NCBI GenBank assembly: GCA_029168955.1
Contig: JAPDOI010000215.1
Coordinates: forward strand, 1,098,001-1,162,000
Length of the DNA: 64,000 nt
DNA from: Aplectana chamaeleonis
Taxonomy: Eukaryota; Nematoda; Chromadorea; Rhabditida; Cosmocercidae
Direction: 5' to 3'
In this document: in pieces, positions 10,810 through 21,509 of the stretch
How the letters are laid out: every line of letters starts with the position of its first letter
How positions within the stretch are numbered: position 1 is the first letter of the stretch
Notes under the pieces: model-generated
What the model saw: only the letters and a program-made list of their open reading frames with translations
Databases searched by the model: none
What the model was told of the DNA's origin: nothing
Position numbers and translations under genes: made by a program

Positions 10810-11124
10810 GAGGTGCGTCGTGGGAATACCTGTATCCATGATCACACCTCGTCAATCAGGAGCCACAGGATCATTTCATGGTTTCGTCGTTGCAATATGG
10901 ATACAAACATGTTGAATTGCTCCCTGTCGTGCTCCAGCACCCGCTGACGCGACCGCAGCAATCAATGGCTCGCTCAGTGTGAGGTCTTGATTTCTGTCGG
11001 CCTCGTCTTGGGTGGTCTCGATGCGATTGCCCGGCGCTGTAATAGAATTTGTGTGCTGGCAATTTCGTGGATTCTTGCACTGAACAGATGGAAATTATTT
11101 CATTCTTCTACTTTTTGCATTCAG

Positions 11125-11217
11125 TGCGGTCGGTTTTGTGGTGAAGCTTTTTTTGTAATTGGTCGAGTTCTAGGGTACTCCTTCTGGTATCTGGACATGG
11201 CGCTGGAGCCGAATCCG
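11125..11217 (+). CDS. Candidate internal exon, hydrophobic, unidentified
   Basis: A pyrimidine-rich acceptor (CTTTTTGCATTCAG) is followed by 93 nt, exactly 31 codons, open in phase 0. A usable donor (CCG, then GTAAAA) follows. The peptide runs CGRFCGEAFFVIGRVLGY and then SFWYLDMALEPNP, which suggests part of a membrane segment. I do not recognise the family. A chance match of splice signals is quite possible, since no neighbouring exon could be linked to it. Confidence 0.25.
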
Positions 11218-11589
11218 GTAAAAACATTAAATCATATTTTAAAAGATTTCTGATAAAGGCCGTTATTGAGCGATATTTCAGAACCATATAGAACCGGGCA
11301 TAACGGATAAACTTTCATCGCTATTACATTGATAATCTACCCGGAATCGAGAAGGCAAAGTCATCTATCGAAGATGGCAGGGCGAAGTATGTTCTTTTCG
11401 CGAGTTATTTTAGTTACGGTTACATGTGGACCAACGGTCAGAGATGGTTTTTTTTAGTTTTATGGAGAGAAAGGTCAGAGTATTCACCAAATTTCTAATT
11501 TTTTTCCCGAAAAAAAATCTTTTCGGTTTTTTATTGATATTGTCGTGATTTCTCGGTGATTGCTCGGCTATTTTGCGGAAAAATCAAGG

Positions 11590-11630
11590 AATAGCCCACC
11601 AGGAGCCGCTGCGGAGTCTGGTGGGCTATT
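11590..11630. repeat. 13-bp stem hairpin of the TTGGCCGAG repeat family
   Basis: AATAGCCCACCAG and CTGGTGGGCTATT form a perfect stem around a 15-bp loop. The same word, with a nearby GCTCGG motif, marks the terminus of an element at 23889 (TTGGCCGAGAAATAGCCC). This is probably a relic of that family. Confidence 0.5.
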
Positions 11631-11651
11631 TTTTTCGGTCAAAACTGGGAG

Positions 11652-12744
11652 TAATATGTGGCTCGGAGTAACACGCTCGTACCGATTAAGAGGAACGCAG
11701 GGCTACCGTAATCCTGAGCGTAAAATAATTAGTGGCCGCTGCATGGCTGCGGACTTTGTCACATATCTTACTTTTCTGACCAGCTTTACGTCACAATTAA
11801 CCATCCAAATAGTGGTAGTTGTTTTGGGATTTAGATGCGTCCGTAAACCTATTTATTATCCGTATTCACACCATATTCTTCAAGTTTTCTGAATAAGTAA
11901 TTTTTTTGTCCCGGGTTCAACCTGGTGAATATTTGCTGGTGATAATTTACTAATCTACTCATTATTTTTCCAATATATGATTTTTAGAATAGCAATAGTT
12001 GAATTCGACAAACTAGTAATGGTCAAAATCTACAGGTCTGCCACGGTCTACAGGACCCCTGTTGTTTGTGAGACCGACATGGATTATGAATCCATGGTCG
12101 GATACAATGATGTGAAGCCATATTCGTATGTGCGTCATGGCTTCACCTCCATTACTGGCGCATTTGCGTGCGCACCAATCCATGTTGGTCCTGCCAAGAG
12201 CAGGGCAACTGTAGATCGGGGACAGGCCCGCAGATTTGGACCGTTACGGGCTTGTATGGATTTGCTCGCACTTGACTGTGTCGCGATAAAGATAGCGGCG
12301 CAAGTCGCATAAGGTCGAAAATGATCCGCAAGACAGAGAGATTTTTCTGAAAGTTATGAAACTTTTTACAAAATGTTGATTCTATTCATACAATCTTGAA
12401 ACATTAGTGCAAAGCCATTCCTTTTTTTCAACAGCAAAAAAATATCTTAGGTAAAATATCGTGGTCACATTTCGACAGTTATACCCTTACAGCTGTACAT
12501 TAACAATCAACATCACCTGCTAATTTATAAAACCGCCCAAAAACCCAATTTTGAACATTTCTGGGGTAACACGTTGTTCCTGGTTGAAATTTGCCTGGGC
12601 GGTAAGTCATACGCCAGAAAATGGTGGCTGCTGTAAGATATGTGACGAAGTCTGCAGCCATGCAGTAGGCGCTATTTGTTTTACGCGAAGAATTACGGTA
12701 GCCCTGTGTTCATGATCGGGGCGAGCGTGTTTGTTAATATGTGT
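11652..12744. mobile_element. 1.1-kb TIR element, copy 1 (TIR contains ACACGCTCGTACCGAT)
   Basis: The left ~140 bp (ACGCTCGTACCG, CAGGGCTACCGTAATCCT, GCATGGCTGCGGACTTTG) are repeated inverted at 12.59-12.74 kb. The shorter relative at 33071-33725 has the same ends and the same interior words (AAAATGATCCGCAA, TATCTTAGGTAAA). The interior 12040-12300, unique to this copy, holds consecutive small hairpins (GACATGGATT/AATCCATGGTC; GTGAAGCCAT/ATGGCTTCAC). No transposase was seen. Confidence 0.65.
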
Positions 12745-12882
12745 TATTGTTCCTGCGGTTCATAATCGACACTCCGATCTGCCTGCTTGGTTTCCTCGCG
12801 ATTCGCTGTTTTAAGTCATATTAATGAAGTGACACTATCTTTCAATTGCGTTTGTCTTTCGGCATTTTTTCCACTGTTGCAG

Positions 12883-13051
12883 ATACGAGAATATGAAAGA
12901 TATGGCTCGAACACTGGAGCAACTGAAATCCAGTCTGGATCAGCACATCAGAACTGTGAGGCTGAATGAGGGTTCTTTTGCTGGTACATCGGCTGTTCTC
13001 GAGTATGACACTGCCAAAACGCGCACAAACAACCTCATCAGTGTCATCAAG
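12883..13051 (+). CDS. Candidate exon encoding a coiled-coil-like segment, unidentified
   Basis: The acceptor TTTTTTCCACTGTTGCAG precedes 169 nt open in one frame (phase 1, 56 full codons) and ending at a possible donor, AAG then GTGCAG. The peptide begins YENMKDMARTLEQLKSSLDQ and ends KTRTNNLISVIK. It is charged and heptad-like at the start, with a normal amino-acid mix unlike the surrounding repeats. I do not recognise the family. It is one of the better protein-coding candidates in the window. No partner exon was located, perhaps because long introns hold the repeats on either side. Confidence 0.45.
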
Positions 13052-13734
13052 GTGCAGTCGTTTTACTCTTCCCTGTCTAGTAGCTTGTTTCGCAGATCTT
13101 GAAAATAGCCGTCTATTAAAAAAAATATTGGAGCTGTTTCCGGTGCATATGAGATCTTCTCGCCGTACCCGCGCGTCTGCGCGGTGCCTCTGCCTTGCAG
13201 CGCGCGTTCTCGCCCACGCATATTGATTGATAAGATACAGCGGTTCCTGTCTCGAGGGACAGCGATGTACTTGAAATCCTATGTGAGAGGAGTCATATCT
13301 CGCGGGTGAAAAAAAGGTGGGAATCCGTTAAGCCATTGGAAATTTGGGGTGAAAGGGACTTTGGGCCGAAAATGGAATTTTTCGGGGAGAAAACCATGAT
13401 TTTTCCACTAAATTGAACATCATTTCAGAAGAAAGGGTGGCGATCGTGGCGTTAAACACAGAAGAATGCAAAACTATGCGAAAAAATTTCAATAATTTTT
13501 CGAAAAATTCAGTTCAAATTTTGTAATTTTTTTCACATGAGGGAAATGCCCCTCCAGAGCTGCTTACGATTGCTATGAGGGTTGCGACTCAGTGCAACGG
13601 GGGGTCGTGAAAAAATTTGAAAAAGTGAGAATTTTGGGGGGATCGTAAAATTCTTGGAGACAAAAGAGGATTTGGAAAAAAATGAAAAACAAAAGTTTTC
13701 GAATATTTGATGCCTTGTTAATGGCACGGTAAAT
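13052..13734. other. Non-coding, AT-rich, with decayed MITE internal sequence
   Basis: Around 13560-13660 the words TTGCGACTCAGTGCAACGGG and GGGTCGTGAAAAA match the interior of the CAGGGTTGAGCAGG hAT-like MITEs in reverse complement, without clear ends. No gene is seen. Confidence 0.4.
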
Positions 13735-13745
13735 GATCACAACAT

Positions 13746-16700
13746 CTTCTTCTTCTTCGCAGCCACATAGAGGGTTTTGTCATAGGCGGAGGAACTGGGC
13801 GACAAGTAGTGGATTCGTCCATAGGTCCATTGGTGTCAGCGTGGTAGGTCTCTCCGAACAGTTGAATAAATGTGCGGTATCATGGCCGACGATACCGCAG
13901 TCCGGGCACACATCAGATTTGCTGCTGTCAATCTTGCTGACATAAGACATTAGCATTGTAGAGTGACCACAGCGTAATGATGCGAGCGTGCATCTCGCCC
14001 TTCTTCCGAGTTGAGACTCTGAGGTGCAGACGGGGGGCGGTATATCTCCTAGTATAGGATTTATGGCCACCTTCACAAGATGACACCGTACGAACTTGGT
14101 GTGCTCCTCGCGCAAAAGACGGAGTCGTTCTTGCTGTGAGTCGTGCCATCTTTGCAAATTGACTTTGTTTGGAGCATCGGCGAATGGCTTTCTTATACTT
14201 CTCTCTCTCTCACGGGGTTTAACACTCTCCACGACGGGTGATTTGGTTGCTTTATAATGTTAATGCGGAATTGCTGGGCCTGGAGCTGACAGTGCTCCTT
14301 CACTGGTAATAGACGGGTCTCAGCATGCAGGTGCTCGATTGGGGAACTCCTTGCACATCCGGTGGCGATACGGAGAGCAGCATTTTGTACTCGTTGCATC
14401 CTTGTCCAGGAGGATTCCGAGACGAGATGCTGCCAAACCGGTGCGGCGTACTCCAGGGCGGGCTGCAGAATTGCCTTATACGTTGTGAGTATAGTCTCCT
14501 TGCTGCTACCCCACGAAGTGCCGCCCAGGGCCCTGAGAACGTTGAGCTTAGCTTTAACGACTGCCTGCTTCTGCTCGGTATTCTTATGAAACTTGAGTGA
14601 CGGATCGAGCACAAGACCGAGCAGCTTGGAAAGCGAGCAGCAGGCAAACGGTCTCCATCCCACACGACATCCGGATGAGCGCTGTGCTCGGATGGGTCCG
14701 TCGTGAGAACGGACACTGACGACTTGGCTGCAGAGATACTTAGCATCTTGCGGTCGAAAAAGCTCTTCAGTGTGATCAGGTACTCGTTGATCTTATTGGC
14801 GGCCACCTGTAAGTCCCGATCTCGACACATGATTGTTATGTCATCGGCATACGCGACGACCCTGATGTCCTGTGGAGGCTCAGGCATATCTTCGAGGTAC
14901 AGATTGAAGAGGGCTGGCGATAGAACTCCGCCCTGAGGGACTCCAGCTGCCATAGGAATACTGTTGGAGACATGGTTCTGAAACATGACTCTTGCCCGCC
15001 GACCTTTAATAAAGGCCGATATCCAGCGCTTCTGCCAAGATGGTATTGACGACTCCAGAATGTTGCTTGACAGGACTCCAAGGTTAACCGTATCAAATGC
15101 CTTGGTGAGATCCAACGCAACAGCTACAGTTCTCAATGGCTTGTTAAAGTTGAACCCGTCGATAGCATAGCTGGTAATTTCTAGCAACGCCGTAGTTGTG
15201 GAATGTAGCCTCCTGAACCCATGTTGAAATAACTGCTTCTCGTTGTGCTCCGCTAGACCCTTGACAATGAGCTTTTCGGCCACCTTGGCGAAAGGTGACA
15301 TCAAGCTAATGGGACGATATCCCTTTACTGATGACTGAGGTTTGCCAGGCTTGGGCAACGGGATGACGTTGGCTGTCTTCCAGTTTTGCGGAATAGTGCA
15401 AGAGCTAAACGAAGTGTTAATCATATCAACGATGAGCGGAAGGATCTCAGTCGGGAGTTTCTTCAGTACAGCAGGACAAATGCCGTCCGGACCGACAGCT
15501 TTGGAGTTCCGCATGTCCTTTATAATCTTCTCTATTTGCGCCACAGTGAACGCATCGGCCGTGCTCATGAGCGGGAGGCGGCACAGCTCTCTTACTGTCA
15601 CTCTATTTTGCGGACCTCGCCTTGTACTCGTGACGAAGAAACTTTTACCGAGAGAGTAGGCGGCTTCCTTTCCTGACTTGAAAACGTTATTACCGAACTC
15701 AATAGTGGAGATGGTGGCTGGCGAGCTCTTTCCCGATAGTTTCCGAAGCACCTTCCAAGTAGCTCCACTGTCCGTCTTGAAATTCAACTGTTCTGTGAAT
15801 TTTTCCCACTGTTCTTTCTTGTGCTGGTCGAGATCTTTTCTGATCTCACCATCCAGCTGAGCGACGACAGGGTCTAGATGATCAACTGCTCTTCTGGCAT
15901 CTCTAGTCCTGATTTTCTGAAGAATTTCTCTGGTGACGTTTGGATAGAACGTCTTAACTCGGCCAACAGGGATAGCCGCCTTCATGGCCCTGCGAATTGC
16001 ATCAGATAAGTGATGCTCCTTCTGGTGCACATTGCCATTCCACGGGTAATCAGCCGCTAGGCGTAGCGCAACCTCACTGAACAGGCACCAGTCTGCTTGG
16101 CCTAAATTGAGATAAGAACGTTGACGAACACCAGAATAAGGAGCAAGAGAATTTGAGAGATCGATGTGCACAAAGACGGGAACATGATCACTAGACAATG
16201 TTGTTGAGGTAGACCATGAGCACGCGTTGGAAAGGTTGGACGAGATAAGAGTTATGTCTGGGCTAGAAGATCGACCGTTGGCAGGGAGACGAGTGGGCTG
16301 ATCATCGTTTAAGATGACCAGGTCGCACTCCTCAGCCCATGCTTCGACTTCTTCTCCTCTAGCATCAGAACCAAGGGACGAGCAGAAGGTGTGGGCATTA
16401 AAGTCGCCCGCGAAAACAACTGATGATGAGAGGGAATAATCGTTGAGTTGTTTGAGAAGAGGAATGGGATTGTAGGAGGAGGGGCATGAGGTGGTAGGGG
16501 GAATATATATATGTTGAAAAGAGAAAGGGGTGTTTTAAGAGGGAGATGGATTGGAAGGTACTCGAGAGTACCATCCGTGGGGGTGTTTGGTATGAGGTGG
16601 GAGGGGAGAGAGGATAAAACAAAGGTTGAAACTCCTCCGCCAAGAGCTGACCTTGGAGCATGGAAGGCAGTGTAGCCCGGGATATTAGGATGAGGATAGG

Positions 16701-17198
16701 TAGGGGATGGAGAGAGCTTGGTTTTTTGAACCATGATCACGTCTGGATGGTAAGTACGTGCGAAGAGAGAGAGCTCAGAAAGTTTAGTACGAAGGCCGTT
16801 GAGATTGATATGTACAATGGAAAGGGGGCGATTTGAGGAAGAGGAATCAGAGTTGGTAGGTGAAGAGCATAAAACACAGCGAAAAGCAGAGTTATAATGC
16901 CTCACAGAACTGAGACTTGAACAGGAGAGATGCACCCACCTTTGGCATCCGAAGCACTGGACGCTGGTATGTCTCCTGGTAACATCCTTGCCGCACGTGG
17001 CGCATAGGTACTTCTGAGCGGGTCCAGGATTCCTCTCCACGCCGGCCCTTTGCAGGAGAATCCGAAGGAGAGCTGCGGCCGGCCAGCACCTCTCCCATGA
17101 CAAAAACCCTCTTCGCGGAGGGGGTGACGTCGGTTTGCATAGAGGTGATCTTCTTTCCTCCACACTGCCACGGCGTGAACGTACGACATCTCGGCAGC
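13746..17198 (-). mobile_element. Full-length Ingi/Vingi-like LINE, copy B (best preserved)
   Basis: The 3453-bp element lies between perfect copies of GATCACAACAT (13735-13745 and 17199-17209). The order is ribozyme, 2A-like GVERNPGP (17020-17043), PHD finger, APE endonuclease, RT with YADD (14840-14851) and C-terminal CPDCGIVGHDTAHLFNC, with the (AAG)n tail at 13746. The frame is broken at three small indels: an AT microsatellite near 16507, a one-base loss near 14632, and a CT-run near 14210. Apart from these it is open along the whole length. The APE motif reads QKTK where copy A has QETK, a change of the catalytic glutamate codon at about 16725. So the element looks recently inserted but inactive. 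Flanks are unrelated repeat DNA. Confidence 0.92.
17126..17198 (-). ncRNA. HDV-like ribozyme, copy B
   Basis: This is the same 73-nt fold as in copy A. In P3, GUG has become ACG, turning two wobble pairs into Watson-Crick pairs. In P4 the last base C has become U, leaving a G-U pair. The GCAAAC catalytic segment is unchanged. Confidence 0.7.
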
Positions 17199-17257
17199 GA
17201 TCACAACATATCACAAGGTAGCCGACTTGTGCGCAAAACTCAGATGCAGATGCAGAG

Positions 17258-17544
17258 CGGGGTGTCAGTGGTGTAATAGTAACACTCTTTCCCGGAAAGC
17301 GTGCAATGCAGGTTCGAGTCCTGCCCAATCAAAAAAAAGAGGGTTGAAAAACGCCCCACTCAGGGATCCTCCAAAGAAGAGGACCCTAGAAAACTTGCTT
17401 CGATTATGCCATCTACGTACCGGAAGTTTGGATCCAGGATCAATGGTTATGGTGGAAGATGGGCAACAACAACAACCCAGTGCTAGTGGCCGAGTTTCTG
17501 AACCTATGACGGAACCCCTCTCTGTGGCTGCAAAGAAGAAGAAG
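17258..17544 (+). mobile_element. tRNA-derived SINE-like element with LINE 3' tail
   Basis: The head (17258-17330) is tRNA-like: an A-box-like TGTCAGTGGTG, a perfect B box GGTTCGAGTCC (17311-17321), and a 5-bp T stem GCAGG/CCTGC around TTCGAGT. The acceptor ends do not pair, so it is not a working tRNA. A ~140-bp body follows an A-run. The tail (17472-17544) is almost identical to the 3' end of LINE copy E (AACCCAGTGCTAGTGGCCG through TGGCTGCAAAGAAGAAG, one difference in about 72 bp). A tRNA head plus a LINE tail is the classical SINE architecture. No clear TSD was found, and chance juxtaposition of a tRNA pseudogene and a LINE scrap remains possible. Confidence 0.6.
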
Positions 17545-18054
17545 GAAGTGAAACCATTTGGCAAATCATTTCCACGAATCACATCTTTGCCTACTAGATC
17601 ATACATCTTTGGCTACTGGATATGGACTAAGATACATGCTGCTATGTTCAAGACGTCCCTTTGCGACGGCTTACATCTTAAGGAGTTCGAAATTGAGAAA
17701 ACTTTTCAAAGGTACTGAACGCTGAACTATAGGTGCCCTAGGCACAACTTTTAGAAACGGCCGCAAAATGGAACATCCCTCATTAGGCTAGATTCTGTGC
17801 ACAAAGTTTTGCACTTCGCCCCCCCCCCCTTCCTGCCACCGAGGAAAGTGCGTGAAGAGCTTTTTCCTGAAGACGATGATAGAATAACATCGGTACTGAT
17901 TTACATCTCTTGCTGGGAGGAGACTATCAGCCCATTTTATCTCCGTTTTGAGCAAAAACACTAGGGAATCCTTGTAATGCCTCCAAACATATCGAAAATA
18001 AGACGCTTTGTTATTTGTTTAGGGCAGTTCAGACCCAAAGCTAAGGTTGATCCA
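17545..18054. other. Unassigned sequence
   Basis: No gene or repeat was recognised. There is a C9 run near 17820. Confidence 0.3.
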
Positions 18055-18062
18055 TGCCTATG

Positions 18063-18592
18063 CAGAGTCAAGCGGGGTGTTGCGTAATTTTTGGAAAAAG
18101 GGGCGACCCTTCCACCACAAAATTTTTGTCCAAAATTCAACATTTTTGCGATTCCTCCCTCGAGGCGCGATTTCTGTGCAGTTTAGTTTTTCCAAAAAAA
18201 AATCTTTGTTTTCCGTGCTGAAATTGCCGATTAGTGTCGAAAACTCGACTATTCATTTTCACAAATATTCGATTTATTCATGAAGTCGGAGTATACGGTT
18301 TTGCGGATATTTGGGTCGTTCGGAAAACCAAAATAATCAATATATTTGATTACTAAAATCCTCAGACGCCGAAAATTCTGTAAGATGTCGGGCTCAAGCG
18401 TCTTGAACCTGAGCAATGCTAAGATCCTTTCCTTTGGGGACCGAAATATCGAGAATTTTTGGGATATATTCACCAAATTTTCATTTTTTGTCCGAAGTTT
18501 TTGTAATCCCCCCCATCAACCTCGATTTTCGGGTACAAATTTCTGCGACCCCCACTCCCTGTAGCGAAATTTCTCAACCCCACTTAACCCTG
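18063..18592. mobile_element. hAT-like MITE, 530 bp (TSD TGCC[T/G]ATG)
   Basis: The left end is CAGAGTCAAGCGGGG and the right end CCCCACTTAACCCTG, the same TIR family as at 3294 and 44994. The flanking octamers are TGCCTATG (18055-18062) and TGCCGATG (18593-18600), one mismatch. The interior is AT-rich. Confidence 0.8.
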
Positions 18593-18600
18593 TGCCGATG

Positions 18601-19326
18601 TTAGAAATGATCTTGGCATGAATATTTATCGTTGTTAGGAGCTTATTCACGATGTTATCCGTTCTAACCACCTTTTGAATTTCTCCATTCGAGCAGGTCT
18701 GGAGCGCCTCCGCCCATTTTCAATAAGGATAACCCGATGATTTTAAAGAGCATTTCTGACACGGGTGTGAGAAATTCTCCCGAGTTTTTTCAAGGGGTTG
18801 AAAGCCCTGGGTGGGAGCATTTCGGAATTGAATTGAGCACTTGAGTATTGGATCATGTCGCGTCTCAATCTATTAAATGCTGATAACCTTCTAGATGACA
18901 TTGTAATATGCTCTTTCATTCAAGCTTTTGTTTTTTAAAACACTGCCTACAAGGGGCCACTCCAAGGTTTCAGACTTTGCATGATCCTTAAATGTTTTAG
19001 GTCAGTACGAAGATACCCCAGTGCTTTTGCTCAAAACGGAGTTTAGATGTATGTGTCGGTAGTCATTTGCTCTGCATGATCTCAGCCCATCACCCAATCG
19101 GCCTGCTCGTTATCGATGTTGTGTGGTCGCCGCCGCGGCGATCGCCGCACATCGTATGCCGAGGCTGCCATGATTGGCAAAGGGCGAGAAGGCGGGCGCA
19201 CAAGAGCCGTCCCAGCAAGAGGTCTGAATTAGATCTAGGAACTTTTGTAGGAGCACGTGCTGCGGGGGGTGCGTGGCCTGTTCGATAGGACTACGTGGCG
19301 CAGAGCTAGTAAAACTCTTTACACAC
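18601..19326. other. Unassigned sequence
   Basis: No conserved frame, splice-flanked exon or paired repeat was recognised. A palindromic AGCACGTGCT lies near 19250. Confidence 0.3.
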
Positions 19327-19567
19327 CAGGGTTGAGCAGGGTTGCGACTCGGCAAAACGAGCGGTCGTCAAAAATTTCCGGAGTGAAAGTAATCATCTTC
19401 GAAATAGTCAGGTGCGTGGAAGAAGTATGCATTTTAAACCTTTGAATAAGCCTAAAAGGGTTTTCATCCTAGTGGATCGTGAAGATTTTGCTATTTTTTT
19501 GCAAATTTTTGATCAACGGGGGGTCGTAGCTCCGCCGAAAATTGGCGCAACGGCCTGTTCAACCCTG
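19327..19567. mobile_element. hAT-like MITE (TIR CAGGGTTGAGCAGG)
   Basis: The ends are CAGGGTTGAGCAGGG and CGGCCTGTTCAACCCTG. The interior has GGGGGTCGTAGCTCCGCCG, shared with copies at 34338 and 50373. The flanking octamers match only in their last five bases (CACAC), so the TSD has decayed. Confidence 0.75.
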
Positions 19568-19854
19568 GGCCACACCCCCGTTTCCTACGCGGCAGCACGT
19601 CGTCTATAATGGAATTACGTGGCGCTGGGGGCGGGGTCCCACCACTTAGAAGAGCGGGTCTCCCCCAACAAGGGTAGTTTCATGTCATGGCCCACAACAA
19701 GGGGTCACCCCCACCACAGTCCGCGACAAGGACATCATTCGCGCCACGGTCGACATTGAGGGAGCTTCCTCCCCCGAGGACCTTGGGGGGAGACCCCATC
19801 AGCCGTCAAAAATCGTCTGGAAACTGACTCGTAGTCAACCAGCAGGAGCGGACC

Positions 19855-19897
19855 CGAAAGGCCCACTATGCGGTGGCTGCAATGAAGAAGAAGAAAG
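19855..19897 (+). mobile_element. LINE 3'-tail fragment
   Basis: GCGGTGGCTGCAATGAAGAAGAAG matches the shared LINE 3' end (TGGCTGCAAAGAAGAAG). The preceding 19620-19855 is not recognisably LINE coding sequence and may be a diverged 3' region. Confidence 0.5.
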
Positions 19898-20310
19898 GCC
19901 GACTATGCTCCTTGTGGGATAGGCCCCTTATGTACGCTCTGTGTGGCTGATACGCGCCTGATTCATTGCGCCTCGTTCGTCGTCCAAACTGTATCGTTGT
20001 CGAATCGAAAACTTGTGGCGGTCGAGTGGAATGTTTATGTGTTGCAGCACGTGCTTCTCATTTCGACGACTATGAGGCCTTGTGACGCTCGAAAACTACG
20101 GGGCCGTATCGTCGTCCACAGCGCTTTGTAGTGGAATCGAAAGCCTATCGTGACCGAATCGGACCCCCCAATTGTCTGAGCATTTCGGCAGAATCCATTC
20201 AAACCCAATCATGCTTTTATGATCCTTGGCGCATTATAAACCAGTGATTGGAAATAACGGTAGTAGAGGCACAGTACAGCCTCAGACTCAAATTTTAAAA
20301 TTTGCATTTT

Positions 20311-20723
20311 ATTAAAGGCAGTGTTCAAGATGGAAATTTTTTTAGTTTTTTCACAGAAACGTGAGCTTTGGGAGCTGCCGATGGAAAAAGTGAGGAGAGA
20401 ATCACGAAAAACCAACGGAAAGTGGGTTAAAATCGCGTGGGCCAGTCAACCCACTGGGCCACCCTGCCTCCCAAGCCAATCCTTTCTGAAGAAGGATAAG
20501 GTTTATAATGTTATCGCATGGAAAGACTTCATTCCTTCACACCGGTCAATCCTTCCATTCTTAGAATTATGACGTCACAGAAAAGGTCCTGCTTAGGCGA
20601 AAAAGGGCGCGTTCTTCTCATTTTCTGCATTTATTCCTGACGCTGCTGTCACAGTAAGCCCTTGACCTATCACAATCTGTAAGAAGCTGAACGTCCAAAA
20701 TTTATCGTGGACACTGCCTTTAA
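20311..20723. mobile_element. MITE, TIR TTAAAGGCAGTGTTC
   Basis: ATTAAAGGCAGTGTTC at the left is mirrored by GGACACTGCCTTTAA at the right. The 35938-36430 element has the same ends (TTAAAGGCACTGTTCG). No transposase was seen. Confidence 0.65.
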
Positions 20724-20757
20724 GTAGTAGGTCTCTCCTTTATAACATTTACCAAGT

Positions 20758-21420
20758 GCGAGATCTCAATTCCCCCGAATAAGCCGACGTCAGCGATCAC
20801 CATGGGCCCGACCTTCTCAGTCACCACCATGGGTCACGTCACTTTCCTGATTATTGGATTCGATAGCGGCTAGATGGATGGATTAATTTCAACCGCCTAC
20901 TTTCTTTTCTTCACCCGTTCGTCTCCTCATCCTGCTTCGCTCTCGAGCGACGAGGGCTGTAGGGCTTAGAAGGGTTTCGGAGATACCGTCGTGATCAGTG
21001 TGTGATTCTCTCCAAGATAACCATAAAATTTAAGATATAATTTTGTGGGGTGTCCTTTGCTACTAAGCACAGCACTCAGCAAGTCTTGGAAAACAGAAGA
21101 AAAATCAAGAAAAGGATTCAGAATTTTTTTTTAAATCACGAAACAAAAAACAATTTTATCCGTTGTTGATATCCACACCTCAAAGGCACAGGACATCCAG
21201 AAAATTATTTTTTAGGTTTAGTCCTTATCTTGGGGAGGGTCACACTCTGATCACAACGGTATTTCCAAAATCGTCTAAGACCCTTGTACGAATGGAGGAT
21301 GACTCGATGGAAAATCATCCATCCATCTAGCCGCTATTGAGATCGAAAATTAGGAAGGGGGCCGGGCCTGTGGTGGTCGCTTATATCTCGCTTATTCGGA
21401 GGAATTGAGGTCTCTTATGT
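20758..21420. repeat. Inverted-repeat element with ~115-bp arms
   Basis: The left arm (GAGATCTCAATTCCCCCG ... GCGGCTAGATGGATGG) is the reverse complement of 21318-21420 with moderate divergence. The sequence just beyond the right arm (to about 21505) recurs at 54.14-54.30 kb (CTACACAACT, CATATCTGAGGGTG). Confidence 0.6.
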
Positions 21421-21509
21421 GGTGTGTATTATACAGGAGGGTTCTTCTACACAACTACACAAAAATCTCAAAATCCATATCTGAGGGTGTGCTATGCCTT
21501 TGAGGAAAA

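Noticed and set aside
17258..17333. Functional tRNA gene
   Set aside because: B box and T arm are perfect, but the acceptor halves do not pair and the anticodon arm is irregular; better explained as a SINE head or tRNA pseudogene.
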